Shown here: in pieces, positions 37,073 to 46,045 of the stretch
How positions within the stretch are numbered: the stretch's first letter is position 1
Layout of the letters: every line of letters begins with the position of its first letter
Assembly: GCF_009296185.1 (NCBI RefSeq)
Contig: NZ_WBJR01000002.1
Span: forward strand, 326,515 to 390,514
From: Hydrogenovibrio sp. JE_KL2
GTDB lineage: Bacteria > Pseudomonadota > Gammaproteobacteria > Thiomicrospirales > Thiomicrospiraceae
Direction of reading: 5' to 3'
DNA length: 64,000 bases
Made by a program: the position numbers and the translations under genes
The notes under the pieces: model-generated
Databases searched by the model: none
What the model saw: the letters and a program-made list of their open reading frames with translations, nothing else
Told to the model about the DNA's origin: nothing

Positions 37073-39156
37073 GATTTGTCGGGCTCTTGTGCCTCATCGG
37101 CATTTTGGTGTTGTAACTGATATTGGTATTCAAATTTTCGTTTCAGGAAAAGCCCCGGCTGGTCGGGAATCTGGTTCAACCAGGCTTTTTCCGCCTGCTC
37201 TTCTTCGGTCAGTTTTTTGCCGGATTGCGCAGACTTTTTGCCGTCCATTTGATCAGAAAGTCGTGTTGGCGAGGTCTTTTTCTGCGCCAAATTCTGTTGG
37301 TTCTTATCAGCGTTCACCTGAGACATTTCGGTGGCCTGTTGTCCAGTTTGTCCATTTTTCTTGCCGGCACCAGACGGTTTATTTTGTTGTTGTTTGCCTT
37401 GTTCATTTGCCTGTTGGTTGTCTTGTGCGCTGTGCTGTTTTTCTTTTTCGGCAGATTTTTGTGCGTTAGCTTGCTTGTTTTGTTGATCCTTTTGATCTGA
37501 AGCCGCTTGCTGTGATTTAGGTTGTACCGGCTGATTCAAGTCGTTTTTGGCATCGGAGTTACCGGACTGATTCGCATTGGCATTTTCCTGCCCTTGTTTT
37601 TGCGGTTGATTGCCACCGGAACCCTTTTGTTTGCTTTGCTGGTTGCTCTGTTGATTATCCTGAGCCTGTGATTGCGACGAGGCATCGTTTTGTTGTTTAT
37701 TTTTTTGTTTTAGCAGGCTATCAACCAGTTGCAGGTTTTGCTTGGCTTGTTGCCAGTTTGGGCGTGTTTTCAGTGCAGATTCATACTGTTCCTTGGCTTT
37801 TTCCAATTCACCAAGGTGTGCATAAGTGTTACCCAGGTTGTAGTGACCTTGTGGAGACGGATCAAGTTTGAACTGTTTGAGCGCCTCTTGGTAATCGCCA
37901 GCTTTGTAGTAGCTCGCGCCTTTCCATGCAGGGCTTTCAAAGCGGTCTGCTGCGGTTTCATAATCCTTCTGTTGCCATTTTTCATAGCCTTGCTGGTTGG
38001 GTGATTTAAAAACATCAGTGAAATGCACACTGGCATCTTCATGTTTGTTTTTATCGATTGGCTGGGCGGCATAGCTTGAAGGAGAGTAAGCACTGCCGGC
38101 AGCCAGTAGCCAAACCGTCAGCAAGCCACTGACGGAAACGCTGAATAACCAACCACGGCGGTAAGCCAACGCCGCTAACGGAATCAACAGATAAAGCAGA
38201 TATACACCTTTATCCAACCAAGCAACGAAAGATTTTGGTGGTGTTTGTTTATCTTTTGCTTGCTGAGTCGGTAATTGATTCAGGAAGGGCGGTAGCAGCA
38301 CAGAGAGGTCGTCATCCGAGTTTTGCATCAGCGTTACGCGAGCACCCAGCGATTGTGCCAATTTCTGGATGCGTTCAACTGGGATTTTTGCCATGATGAT
38401 TTTGCCGGAGTCATCTTTTAACAAGCCATAATTCGGCACCGGAATTGGGCCGCCATGCGGTGTACCGCTGATGAGAATACTGACGCTGACATTGGCATGT
38501 TTGATTAAGGAAATCACTTCAGGTACTTCTTTGGCTTCGATATCGTCCATCACCCAAATCAAGTGACCATGTTTCACATGCGCCCCTTTGAAGAGGCTGA
38601 GTGCCTGTTTCACACCTTCAACAGCGTTAGAACCGTATTTTGGCATCATGGTCGGGTTCAAATGCGGAATCAGTGAGAGCAAGGTTTCATTGTCGTCGGA
38701 AATCGGTGCCAGAGTGTGCGCTGTGCCGGCATATACGACCATGCCGCTTGCCATTTCTGGATGTTGTTTGAGCAGGTCGATGAGCTTGTACTGGGTGCGT
38801 GTTATACGATTTGGTTTCAGGTCGTCTGCCAACATGGAAAGTGACAGATCCTGCAAAATAACGGTACCTTCAGTCGATTTTTCCGCGGGTACCTTAACCT
38901 GTTCCCAGGTTGGGCCAGATAATGCGATGATGGCGCTAAACCAAATCGCCATCAAGCCAACCACTTCCCAAGGCTTATCGGCGTTTTCTGCTGACTTGCC
39001 AAGCAATATGGGTTTGAAGCTCGGGTTGATGATTTCCTGCCAGCTGCTTTGCTCGCTTCGGCGTTGCCAAAGTTTCCAGCCAAGCCAAGCGGCAGGGAGC
39101 AATACCAGTAGCCATTCAGGGCGGAGGAAATGGAAGGTCATATGCGTGGCATTCAC
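37066..39156 (-). CDS. batB: BatB-BatC fusion: vWA membrane protein with TPR and Gln-rich tail (Bat cluster 1)
   Basis: A 696-residue protein. The BatB part has two N-terminal helices and a vWA domain whose MIDAS reads DLSLS (D103, S105, S107). Further helices near 310-350 are followed by the BatC part: TPR repeats around GHYNLGNTYAHLGELEKAKEQYESAL (given here in pieces) near residues 440-490, and then about 170 residues dominated by Gln, Asn, Lys and Ser. In Bacteroides batB and batC are separate genes; here they are one. The start overlaps the batA stop by four bases. The low-complexity tail is the source of several false open frames on the other strand. Confidence 0.87.
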   Translation of the reverse strand: MNATHMTFHFLRPEWLLVLLPAAWLGWKLWQRRSEQSSWQEIINPSFKPILLGKSAENADKPWEVVGLMAIWFSAIIALSGPTWEQVKVPAEKSTEGTVILQDLSLSMLADDLKPNRITRTQYKLIDLLKQHPEMASGMVVYAGTAHTLAPISDDNETLLSLIPHLNPTMMPKYGSNAVEGVKQALSLFKGAHVKHGHLIWVMDDIEAKEVPEVISLIKHANVSVSILISGTPHGGPIPVPNYGLLKDDSGKIIMAKIPVERIQKLAQSLGARVTLMQNSDDDLSVLLPPFLNQLPTQQAKDKQTPPKSFVAWLDKGVYLLYLLIPLAALAYRRGWLFSVSVSGLLTVWLLAAGSAYSPSSYAAQPIDKNKHEDASVHFTDVFKSPNQQGYEKWQQKDYETAADRFESPAWKGASYYKAGDYQEALKQFKLDPSPQGHYNLGNTYAHLGELEKAKEQYESALKTRPNWQQAKQNLQLVDSLLKQKNKQQNDASSQSQAQDNQQSNQQSKQKGSGGNQPQKQGQENANANQSGNSDAKNDLNQPVQPKSQQAASDQKDQQNKQANAQKSAEKEKQHSAQDNQQANEQGKQQQNKPSGAGKKNGQTGQQATEMSQVNADKNQQNLAQKKTSPTRLSDQMDGKKSAQSGKKLTEEEQAEKAWLNQIPDQPGLFLKRKFEYQYQLQHQNADEAQEPDKSW

Positions 39157-40211
39157 GATTGACCTCCTCGCGTGTTTTCGGGGAGGTTAGTCGTGGCTGA
39201 ATGCATGGGTGAGCGATAGATTCGATGGGCAACCATTAACAGACTTAACAAGAGTGCCAGTCCTAAAGGCCAAACAAATAGCTCTTCACGCATACGGTAT
39301 TGGTGTAGTAAATGAGGGGTCGACTCCAGTTTGTCGATGCTGGCGTAAACCTGATTCAGTTTGTCGGTATCGGCGGCGTAGAAGAACTTACCGCCGGTGA
39401 TTTTGGCAATGTTTTTCAGAGTGGCCAAATCCATATCACTACCGCCGAAAAAGACATTCATCGCGCTTTCCTGTGATTGACCGATACCGATGGTATAGAT
39501 TTTCAGTCCCATTTTTTTCGCTTGTTTGGCGGCATCAATCGGTTGTACCGTACCAGCGGTATTGGAGCCGTCGGTCAATAGAATCATCACTGCGTTCTTT
39601 TGATGCGCCTGACGTAAATGTTTTAGAGTGATGCCGATAGCATCGCCGATGGCGGTGTTGTTGCCTGCCATACCGATTTCGGTTTCGTTTAATAGGGTTT
39701 CGACTGTCTTCAGGTCATATGTCAGCGGGCTTTGTAGGAAAGCTTGCGTACCGAAAACCACCAAGCCCATGCGGTCGCCCTGACGTTTTTTGATGAATTG
39801 CGACACCACGGTTTTTACCGATGTAAGACGATCGACAGGGCGACCATTCAAGGTCATATCATTTTTTTCCATACTGCCGGACAAATCGACCGCCAGCATT
39901 ATGTCCTTACCGGATTGGGTGAAAGCAGCCGGGGTCAAAAACCAAACCGGGCGCATAGCGGCGAGAATCAACAGCAGCCACAGCAATATCAGTAACCATG
40001 GAATTCGACGTTGCTGCCCATTGGCCTCCAAGGAGGGCAACCTGGCAGATTTTGAGAGTCTTGCCATCAAATGTGGGGCGAATAGTGGCAACTGCTTTTG
40101 AGAAGCCGGCGGTAGAATCAAGCGGATAATCCAAGGCAGGGGCAGGAAGGCCAGCATCCACGCCCACAGGAAACTGAAGCTATCGAAAAAGTCTAGCCAA
40201 TCCAGATTCAT
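39153..40211 (-). CDS. batA: BatA: vWA-domain membrane protein (Bat cluster 1)
   Basis: A 352-residue protein with two N-terminal helices (about 10-30 and 70-90), a vWA domain and a C-terminal helix. The MIDAS is complete: D109-L-S111-G-S113, a downstream Thr in NTAIGDA and an Asp in LLTDGSNT. A copy of the 19-bp motif (40038-40053) lies in the loop before the second helix and is read Ser-Lys-Ser-Ala-Arg-Leu-Pro. Start and stop overlap its neighbours by four bases each (ATGA), which points to translational coupling in this operon. Confidence 0.9.
   Translation of the reverse strand: MNLDWLDFFDSFSFLWAWMLAFLPLPWIIRLILPPASQKQLPLFAPHLMARLSKSARLPSLEANGQQRRIPWLLILLWLLLILAAMRPVWFLTPAAFTQSGKDIMLAVDLSGSMEKNDMTLNGRPVDRLTSVKTVVSQFIKKRQGDRMGLVVFGTQAFLQSPLTYDLKTVETLLNETEIGMAGNNTAIGDAIGITLKHLRQAHQKNAVMILLTDGSNTAGTVQPIDAAKQAKKMGLKIYTIGIGQSQESAMNVFFGGSDMDLATLKNIAKITGGKFFYAADTDKLNQVYASIDKLESTPHLLHQYRMREELFVWPLGLALLLSLLMVAHRIYRSPMHSATTNLPENTRGGQS
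40038..40053 (-). repeat. Dispersed motif, copy 7 (inside batA of cluster 1)
   Basis: On the minus strand it reads AAAATCTGCCAGGTTG, the first 16 bases of the consensus, then diverges (CCC for GGG). It lies in a hydrophilic linker of BatA. Confidence 0.75.
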
Positions 40212-40708
40212 TTGTGATGCCCCTTGATCCAGTGTTTTACATAGTTCAGGGTTTGCTGAATATCTCGAGGTTCAAGCGGCTGATTCGGGTTGTAGAGTGA
40301 AGCAAAGCACGCCTCTAAACCATCCGGTTGCTGCACGTAGGAAGCATTTTGTTTGAGGAAATGAACCCAATCCTCACCTGTCAGTGCAGCCACTTGTTTA
40401 CGACCATAGCTGGTGATAGCCACTTGTTTCAACAGCTGGTTGGCGATTTGCAGTTGGCGCCTCGGGTCATCAGATTGCGCGATGGCATTGTCGAATAAGG
40501 ATTGCGCCTGACGACGATATTGGTTTTGTTTGCGCTGGTTTAGAAAGTACCAAGTGGAACCGATCAAAATGCCGCCTATCCCGATAAATAACGCGATGAG
40601 CGAATCGGAAATCGGCCACCAACCGACGGGTGGCGGAACCACAATATCGTTTAGCCGTGACAAAGCGGCTTGTAGTTGCGGGGAAAGTTCTGGTGTGACG
40701 TTTGCCAT
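40208..40708 (-). CDS. DUF4381 family protein (Bat cluster 1)
   Basis: A 166-residue protein with a single membrane helix (about 35-55: LIALFIGIGGILIGSTWYFL), preceded by the PPPVGWWPIS motif typical of DUF4381. The soluble tail is helical with GEDWVHFL. In vWA/MoxR clusters this family regularly lies between the DUF58 and BatA genes. The role is unknown; it may be a membrane scaffold. Four-base overlap with batA and one base from the DUF58 gene. Confidence 0.85.
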   Translation of the reverse strand: MANVTPELSPQLQAALSRLNDIVVPPPVGWWPISDSLIALFIGIGGILIGSTWYFLNQRKQNQYRRQAQSLFDNAIAQSDDPRRQLQIANQLLKQVAITSYGRKQVAALTGEDWVHFLKQNASYVQQPDGLEACFASLYNPNQPLEPRDIQQTLNYVKHWIKGHHK

Positions 40709-40709
40709 A

Positions 40710-41663
40710 TCAGCTCACCACCTTCTGCGCACGTAGACTTTCCAACACATTCTCCTGTGTGGAGATCGACAGCATTGGGATTTGCAGGCTATAGCTCAGT
40801 TGTTGCAAAGCATCAAACTTTGAGGCGTATTGCGTATGGTAATCCGCCAGTTGTCGTGAGGAAAAAGTGTCGAAATCCGTTTGATTTTCGCCGTCGGTCA
40901 GCTTGAGAATACCTTGGCTAGGCAGGTCGGCTTCAACGGGGTCAAATACATGAATCAACACAATCTCACACTGGCGTTTGAAGTGCGAGAGGGTATCGAA
41001 AAAGGTTCGCTCCATATCGAGGAAATCACCAATCAAATACACACGCGTGCCGGACTTCAAATAGGGCAAAACTTGGGTGAGGTGGTGCTGCCAGTTATCT
41101 CTGGTGCCGGGTCTAAGGACTTGTTGTTGCAGTGTGGTCGCGGCATTCAAAAATTGAAGAACATTCTTTGCCTGATGTTTCGGTTCTATCCATTTATGGC
41201 CCAGGTGGTTGAAAACATAACCGCCGAAACGATCACCCTCCTGCAAAGTCACCCAGCCAAGCGTTGCGGCGATGTTCAGTGCTTGAACCGATTTGAAACG
41301 GGTTTGGCTACCAAAAAACAATTTCGGGCTTTGTTCCAGAATGCATAAAACCGGGCGTTCCAACTCTTCGGTAAAAAGTTTGGTGTGGTATTTTCGGGTG
41401 CGGGCGCTGACTTTCCAGTCGATATGGCGGATATCGTCGCCTGGTGAATACTCGCGTACTTCATTGAACTCCATGCCCCGCCCTTTACGGATGGCTTGGC
41501 GGTAGCCGGCTTTTTCGGAAATCAGTCTCTGCTGACTGTTCAGCCGCAGACGTTTCACATGAAACCGAAGTTGCAGCAGATCATCCAGCTGTGAATAGAT
41601 CGCCGGATTATCGAAAAATGAAGTAGGTGAGCTATTAGTCTCTGACATGGTTGCGTCTGACAT
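40710..41663 (-). CDS. DUF58 family protein (Bat cluster 1)
   Basis: A 317-residue soluble protein with the DUF58 core RGMEFNEVREYSPGDDIRHIDWKVSARTRKYHTK (given here by its key parts: GMEFNEVREYSPGDD and IDWKVSART), about residues 60-95, followed by a vWA-like fold without a full MIDAS. In known clusters it accompanies a MoxR ATPase and vWA proteins. The start may also be the second Met (41648). It lies 11 bases after the moxR stop. Confidence 0.88.
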   Translation of the reverse strand: MSDATMSETNSSPTSFFDNPAIYSQLDDLLQLRFHVKRLRLNSQQRLISEKAGYRQAIRKGRGMEFNEVREYSPGDDIRHIDWKVSARTRKYHTKLFTEELERPVLCILEQSPKLFFGSQTRFKSVQALNIAATLGWVTLQEGDRFGGYVFNHLGHKWIEPKHQAKNVLQFLNAATTLQQQVLRPGTRDNWQHHLTQVLPYLKSGTRVYLIGDFLDMERTFFDTLSHFKRQCEIVLIHVFDPVEADLPSQGILKLTDGENQTDFDTFSSRQLADYHTQYASKFDALQQLSYSLQIPMLSISTQENVLESLRAQKVVS

Positions 41664-41674
41664 GAATGCCTGAG

Positions 41675-42646
41675 TTAGATAACAGGAACCAGTTGAATCA
41701 ATTGGTCAACCAGTTTATCTGCGGTCATACCCGAGGCTTCCCCTTCAAAACTCAGCAGGATACGGTGACGAAATACATCATGCACTACTGCCTGAACTTC
41801 CTCCGGGCTGACATAATCCTGACCCTTCAGCCAAGCTAAGGCGCGCGCGCCACGAGACAGTGCTAGGGTGGCACGTGGGCTGACGCCAAAGTCGATATAT
41901 TTGGCAAGAGTTGGGTCGTATTTTTCAAGCTGGCGGGTCGCCATCACCAATTCGACAATATAGGTTTTGGTTTCTTCCGACAGATAGAGGTTCAGAATTT
42001 CGTTACGCGCCTCGAATAGATCTGCTTGGCTTAGCGGCTCGAAGTAAGGGAAACCTGCGGCATTCTCTCTTGCTTCATCTTCGACTAAATCAAGAATGTG
42101 TCTTTCCGTTTCCGCATTCGGGTAATCAATTCGGACATGCAGCATGAAACGGTCAAGCTGCGCTTCCGGCAAAGGGTAAGTGCCTTCCTGTTCAATCGGG
42201 TTTTGCGTTGCCATCACCATGAACAAACGTTCAAGCGGTAAAGTGTGTTTACCAACGGTGACTTGTTCTTCCGCCATGGCTTCCAACAATGCCGATTGCA
42301 CTTTGGCTGGAGCACGGTTGATTTCATCAGCCAAAATCAGGTTATGGAAAATAGGCCCCTTTTGCAGTCCAAACTCACCATTGGGTTGTAAAACTTCTGT
42401 CCCGGTGATGTCGGACGGTAATAAATCTGGCGTGAATTGGATGCGATGGTAATCCCCCTCAATCAACTCAGACAGGGTTTTGATGGCTTTGGTTTTTGCC
42501 AAACCTGGAGGGCCCTCCACCAACAAATGACCATCTGCCAGTAAGGCGACCAGCATGCGTTCTGTTAAGTGGGGTTGACCGAGAATGTGTTGATTCAGTC
42601 TCGTCAATAATGCAGAAAATTTTTCGGACAAAGTGGTTGCGGACAT
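41675..42646 (-). CDS. MoxR-family AAA+ ATPase (Bat cluster 1)
   Basis: A 323-residue AAA+ ATPase. Walker A is GPPGLAKTK near residue 40; Walker B with sensor region is LILADEINRAPAKVQSALLEAMAE; sensor 1 lies in FMVMATQNPIEQEGTYPLPEAQLDRF. MoxR proteins act as chaperones that assemble or activate vWA partners. It is the first gene of the cluster, with an AAAGGCG ribosome site. The paralogue at 52480 has the same layout and is about as long (330 residues). Confidence 0.93.
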   Translation of the reverse strand: MSATTLSEKFSALLTRLNQHILGQPHLTERMLVALLADGHLLVEGPPGLAKTKAIKTLSELIEGDYHRIQFTPDLLPSDITGTEVLQPNGEFGLQKGPIFHNLILADEINRAPAKVQSALLEAMAEEQVTVGKHTLPLERLFMVMATQNPIEQEGTYPLPEAQLDRFMLHVRIDYPNAETERHILDLVEDEARENAAGFPYFEPLSQADLFEARNEILNLYLSEETKTYIVELVMATRQLEKYDPTLAKYIDFGVSPRATLALSRGARALAWLKGQDYVSPEEVQAVVHDVFRHRILLSFEGEASGMTADKLVDQLIQLVPVI

Positions 42647-42767
42647 AAATACGCCTTTTATTAGTTCGCCAATGACAAGGGGGTCATTATATCGACTTCA
42701 ATTGCAGCAAGTCTTTCAAGATACTTAAAAGAATTTGGATTTTGTGCGTATTTATTGGGTTATGGCG

Positions 42768-45083
42768 TCATACTTCGCTGCGATTGGCAGGAAGATATTC
42801 CATTAATACTGACTTCAGGTCGTCAATATTAATCGGTTTTGGCAAGTAGTTATCCATACCCGCCATCAGAAAGCGTTCTTTGTCTCCTTTCATGGCATTA
42901 GCGGTAAGTGCAACAATCACTTGAGGTTGAATCAGATTGCTTTTTTCCAGCATTCGAATCTGCTTGGTGGCTTTGATGCCATTGAGTTTTGGCATATTTT
43001 CATCCATCAGAATCAGGTCATAGTGTTGTTCTTGAACCTTGTCGACGGCTTCCAGACCATCTTGTGCAATATCGAAGGTCAATCCAAGCTTTTTCAGAAT
43101 AGCGGACATTAGCATTTGGTTGGTGACATTGTCCTCAACCAGCAAAATATGCCCTACGAAGTTGTCTTGTAGGGTTTGTTTACGCTCAATTTCCGTTGCC
43201 ATTTTCACTATTTTTGCCGGTACCGTGAACCCAAAACAGCTTCCTCTGGACTCTTCGCTCTTAAGCTGGAGTTCTCCACTTAGTAGTTGGATCAATTTTG
43301 CGCTAATGGTCAAACCAAGACCTGTACCGCCGTATTTACGGGTGGTGGAGCTTTCTGCTTGGGAAAAGGACTCAAAAATATCAGCTTGCTTTTCCAGAGG
43401 AATACCAATGCCTTCGTCCATGACTTTGCAGAGAAGCTGTTCTTTTTCCCAGTCATAGCTTGCAGAAAGTGTGATGGATTGCCCTGGGTCGGAGAATTTA
43501 ACGGCATTGGATAGGAAGTTGCTCAATATTTGATTGATTCGCATTACATCGGCTTCAAGTCTTGGCGGCATACGATCAATATTGATAATCAAGTCGATAT
43601 TTTTTTCACTGCATCTTGCTAGGAACAGGTCGGCAACTTGGCTAATGGATTTTTGCGGGTCAAAGACCACGGGGTCAATTTCCAGTTTGCCACTTTCGAT
43701 TTTGCTTAAGTCAAGGATGTCGTTGATAATGCTTGTCAGCGCCTGGCTGGAAGTATCGATGATATCCAGATACTCTCTGGATTCTTTATCCTGATTTTTT
43801 TCTTTTAATAGCGCGATGAAACCGAGAATCGCGTTGAGCGGTGTGCGGATTTCATGCGACATATTTGCGAGGAACTCCCCTTTGGCTTTAGTGGCTGCCA
43901 AAGCACGGTCTTTTTCAATCATTAAGCGCTCATTGATGCGCTCATTTTCAGAAATGTCGAACATGGAGATAACGAAACGGTCATAGAGCTTCGATTTTAT
44001 AGCGGAAATCTGGAAAAGTGATATTTCACCCTTATGCAGTACTTTTGCCTTATGGATTTTATGCGGGTGATTGACGAGGTATTCAATCCAGTTTTTATCG
44101 TCAAACTTGTAGATGAAGCCCTCTTCTTTCACAAAAAAGTCGCACACACAATTGTGCTCATGCTGAAAGGCGTCCAAAGAGCCGTAATCTTCAAAGAAGG
44201 CAAAGAAACCGCCACTGGCATCGATTAGCTTTTCGCCATCGTTAATGACGATGATGTTCGATTGGGATTCCAGAATATTGCGTGAGTAATCGCGGGACTC
44301 TGTGAGTTCAGAAATGGATTGGTTGATGCTTCGGCTGAGATGCCAAAAAATCCAAAGTCCAATAACGATTAAGCTGATGGTCAGCAGTAGCTGATAGTTT
44401 CGATACCTTTCTTTATCTCTCTCTACACGTTGTTTTAGCTTTTTGTAGTCCAAGGCATTGGTCAAAAAGACGCGGTTTGCACTTTCTTTCAGGCGGTGAA
44501 AGATCGGTGTGAAGAACTTCATGTTGAGTTGAAATTCTGTGATTTTATGTGAGAGAAGTGGTGATTTTTGCTGTTGAAGTTTGTCGATTTCGTTTAGTTC
44601 GGCGTTTAACTCGACCAGTTTTTCGTTGATGAGACGAAACTTAGGCAAAATGTCTGCCGCCGCAAATGAAAAGTGATTGAAACGCTCAGGTTGGTAAGTT
44701 TGAAAGCTTTCCAACTTATCGGCATCCGGTAGGTTTAAGTCATAGCTGTGATAAAAGTTGCCGCCATTATTCAGTATGTGAAAAGACTCGTAAACCTTGG
44801 CTTCTTTTTCACCGATTTTACGCAAGATAATGTTGCGCATATGTTTGTTCGGAAAGGCCGCCATCTGGTAGAACAAGGATTCGATATTGCGGATTTCCAA
44901 GCTGATATCAGAGGTGACAACACGTTGTACTTCAGCATTTTGGATGTCTTTATCCAGCGCGTTGATGAAGTTTTCGATACTGTAATTGATGATGGCCTGA
45001 GCAGAAAACCCAACCACAAACAATATCAGCAACGCTAAGAGTCGGTTCTTAGCCGTGTGTGAGAAGAGTGCAAAAGGATTCAT
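42768..45083 (-). CDS. Hybrid histidine kinase with receiver domain
   Basis: A 771-residue sensor. Membrane helices lie near 13-33 and 235-255, with a helical periplasmic domain between them. A PAS-like domain follows, with a CVC motif (HNCVCDFF) near residue 312. Then come the dimerisation domain with HEIRTPLNAILGF (phospho-His), the ATPase domain (DEGIGIP, GTGLGL) and a receiver domain with its phosphoacceptor Asp in LILMDENMPK. No separate response regulator or Hpt gene is adjacent. The start overlaps the stop of the binding-protein gene by four bases, so the two are coupled. Confidence 0.92.
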   Translation of the reverse strand: MNPFALFSHTAKNRLLALLILFVVGFSAQAIINYSIENFINALDKDIQNAEVQRVVTSDISLEIRNIESLFYQMAAFPNKHMRNIILRKIGEKEAKVYESFHILNNGGNFYHSYDLNLPDADKLESFQTYQPERFNHFSFAAADILPKFRLINEKLVELNAELNEIDKLQQQKSPLLSHKITEFQLNMKFFTPIFHRLKESANRVFLTNALDYKKLKQRVERDKERYRNYQLLLTISLIVIGLWIFWHLSRSINQSISELTESRDYSRNILESQSNIIVINDGEKLIDASGGFFAFFEDYGSLDAFQHEHNCVCDFFVKEEGFIYKFDDKNWIEYLVNHPHKIHKAKVLHKGEISLFQISAIKSKLYDRFVISMFDISENERINERLMIEKDRALAATKAKGEFLANMSHEIRTPLNAILGFIALLKEKNQDKESREYLDIIDTSSQALTSIINDILDLSKIESGKLEIDPVVFDPQKSISQVADLFLARCSEKNIDLIINIDRMPPRLEADVMRINQILSNFLSNAVKFSDPGQSITLSASYDWEKEQLLCKVMDEGIGIPLEKQADIFESFSQAESSTTRKYGGTGLGLTISAKLIQLLSGELQLKSEESRGSCFGFTVPAKIVKMATEIERKQTLQDNFVGHILLVEDNVTNQMLMSAILKKLGLTFDIAQDGLEAVDKVQEQHYDLILMDENMPKLNGIKATKQIRMLEKSNLIQPQVIVALTANAMKGDKERFLMAGMDNYLPKPINIDDLKSVLMEYLPANRSEV

Positions 45084-45934
45084 TTTGCCTGATCTCCAGC
45101 ATCGAGTTCTTTCATGCGCTGTTCATACTCTTGTTGGGTGAAAAAGCCATAGTCATAGAACACTTGGACACCTGTTTTGGAGGCGGCATAAGCCATGAAT
45201 GCTTTGGCAAGTGTCGGGTTCTTGGAGTAGCTCAATAAATCCAACTCCAGCTTTTTTGGTTTCGACCACTTGGGATCAATGGGAATGACGGTGAGGTAAT
45301 CTTTGGTTTGCGGCCATTTGGTGACGGCATACCAGTTGATGACAATATCGGCATCTCCGGATTTAATGGCATGGAACAGGCGATGTGAATCTGTGGTGAA
45401 GTAAGTGACGTTTTTGTAGACCTTTTCGGCGATGCCCGCTTTTTTTAACATGGCATCTCCTGCCTTACCGATAGCACCGGACGTTGGTGAAGACAAGACA
45501 ACCGAGAGTTTGGAATTTGTCAGTTGATTGAGGTCGTTAGTCAAATGCTTTGGATTGCCTTTTGCAACGACCAGTGCGACGCGGTTATAGCCTACTAATA
45601 CATGATCAAGGATTAGCCCTTCTTTTTCACCGATTTTGCGATAGGAATCGCTTCCCGGAAAATAGATGTCGCCTTTCTTTTCTTTTTGAATGGTTTGGTA
45701 GAGGAAACCGGATGCGCCCTGATTGATTTCAATATTGACGTGGTGCTGTTTTTCGAAAGCATCTACTAAGACCTTAAGCGGCTTGACCATGGTGATGCCG
45801 GCATAAATCACTAAATCCGGTGATTTATTGTGGGTTGAGGCATGGGGGGCTTGATGGGTGACCATCTCGAAAATAGACAGGATAAGCAGCACTAAGGTGG
45901 AAATACTGACGATGGCAACATTGCGACGATTCAT
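45080..45934 (-). CDS. ModA-like substrate-binding protein, membrane-anchored
   Basis: A 284-residue periplasmic binding protein of the molybdate/sulfate-type fold. It begins with a hydrophobic segment (IVSISTLVLLILSIFEMVT) that lacks a clear lipobox or cleavage site and may anchor it. Family-like segments include LVIYAGITMVKPLKVLVDAFEKQ, GDIYFPGSDSY, and the hinge near PTSGAIGKAGDAML. No ABC permease or ATPase gene is nearby; instead it is coupled by a four-base overlap to a hybrid histidine kinase. A sensory role feeding that kinase is the best reading. The ligand is unknown; oxyanions are likely for this fold. Confidence 0.82.
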   Translation of the reverse strand: MNRRNVAIVSISTLVLLILSIFEMVTHQAPHASTHNKSPDLVIYAGITMVKPLKVLVDAFEKQHHVNIEINQGASGFLYQTIQKEKKGDIYFPGSDSYRKIGEKEGLILDHVLVGYNRVALVVAKGNPKHLTNDLNQLTNSKLSVVLSSPTSGAIGKAGDAMLKKAGIAEKVYKNVTYFTTDSHRLFHAIKSGDADIVINWYAVTKWPQTKDYLTVIPIDPKWSKPKKLELDLLSYSKNPTLAKAFMAYAASKTGVQVFYDYGFFTQQEYEQRMKELDAGDQAK

Positions 45935-46045
45935 GCTTTGTTATCCTCAAGGCGGTTATGACTTGTATTGGCATTATAGGGTGATAACAAACCGCATATA
46001 ACCGAGGTATGGTCCCTCAGCCAAAGAAGTCTTTTGTATTTTAGC

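Noticed and set aside
37300..37700. Repeat-like Gln/Asn-rich DNA that could pass for a tandem repeat
   Set aside because: The bases vary and only the amino acid composition is repetitive; there is no fixed repeat unit.
37059..38004. Several long plus-strand open frames opposite the cluster 1 batBC tail
   Set aside because: They lie opposite a Gln/Asn/Lys-rich coding tail whose codon bias clears stops on the other strand. They have no ribosome sites or family patterns.
38901..38920. CCCAGGTTGGGCC as a motif copy
   Set aside because: It lacks the AAAATCT half and encodes the conserved GPTWEQV segment of BatB.
40710..42646. Methanol dehydrogenase (mox) maturation operon, from the MoxR name
   Set aside because: There are no methanol dehydrogenase genes. 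The gene order fits the Bat aerotolerance-type cluster.
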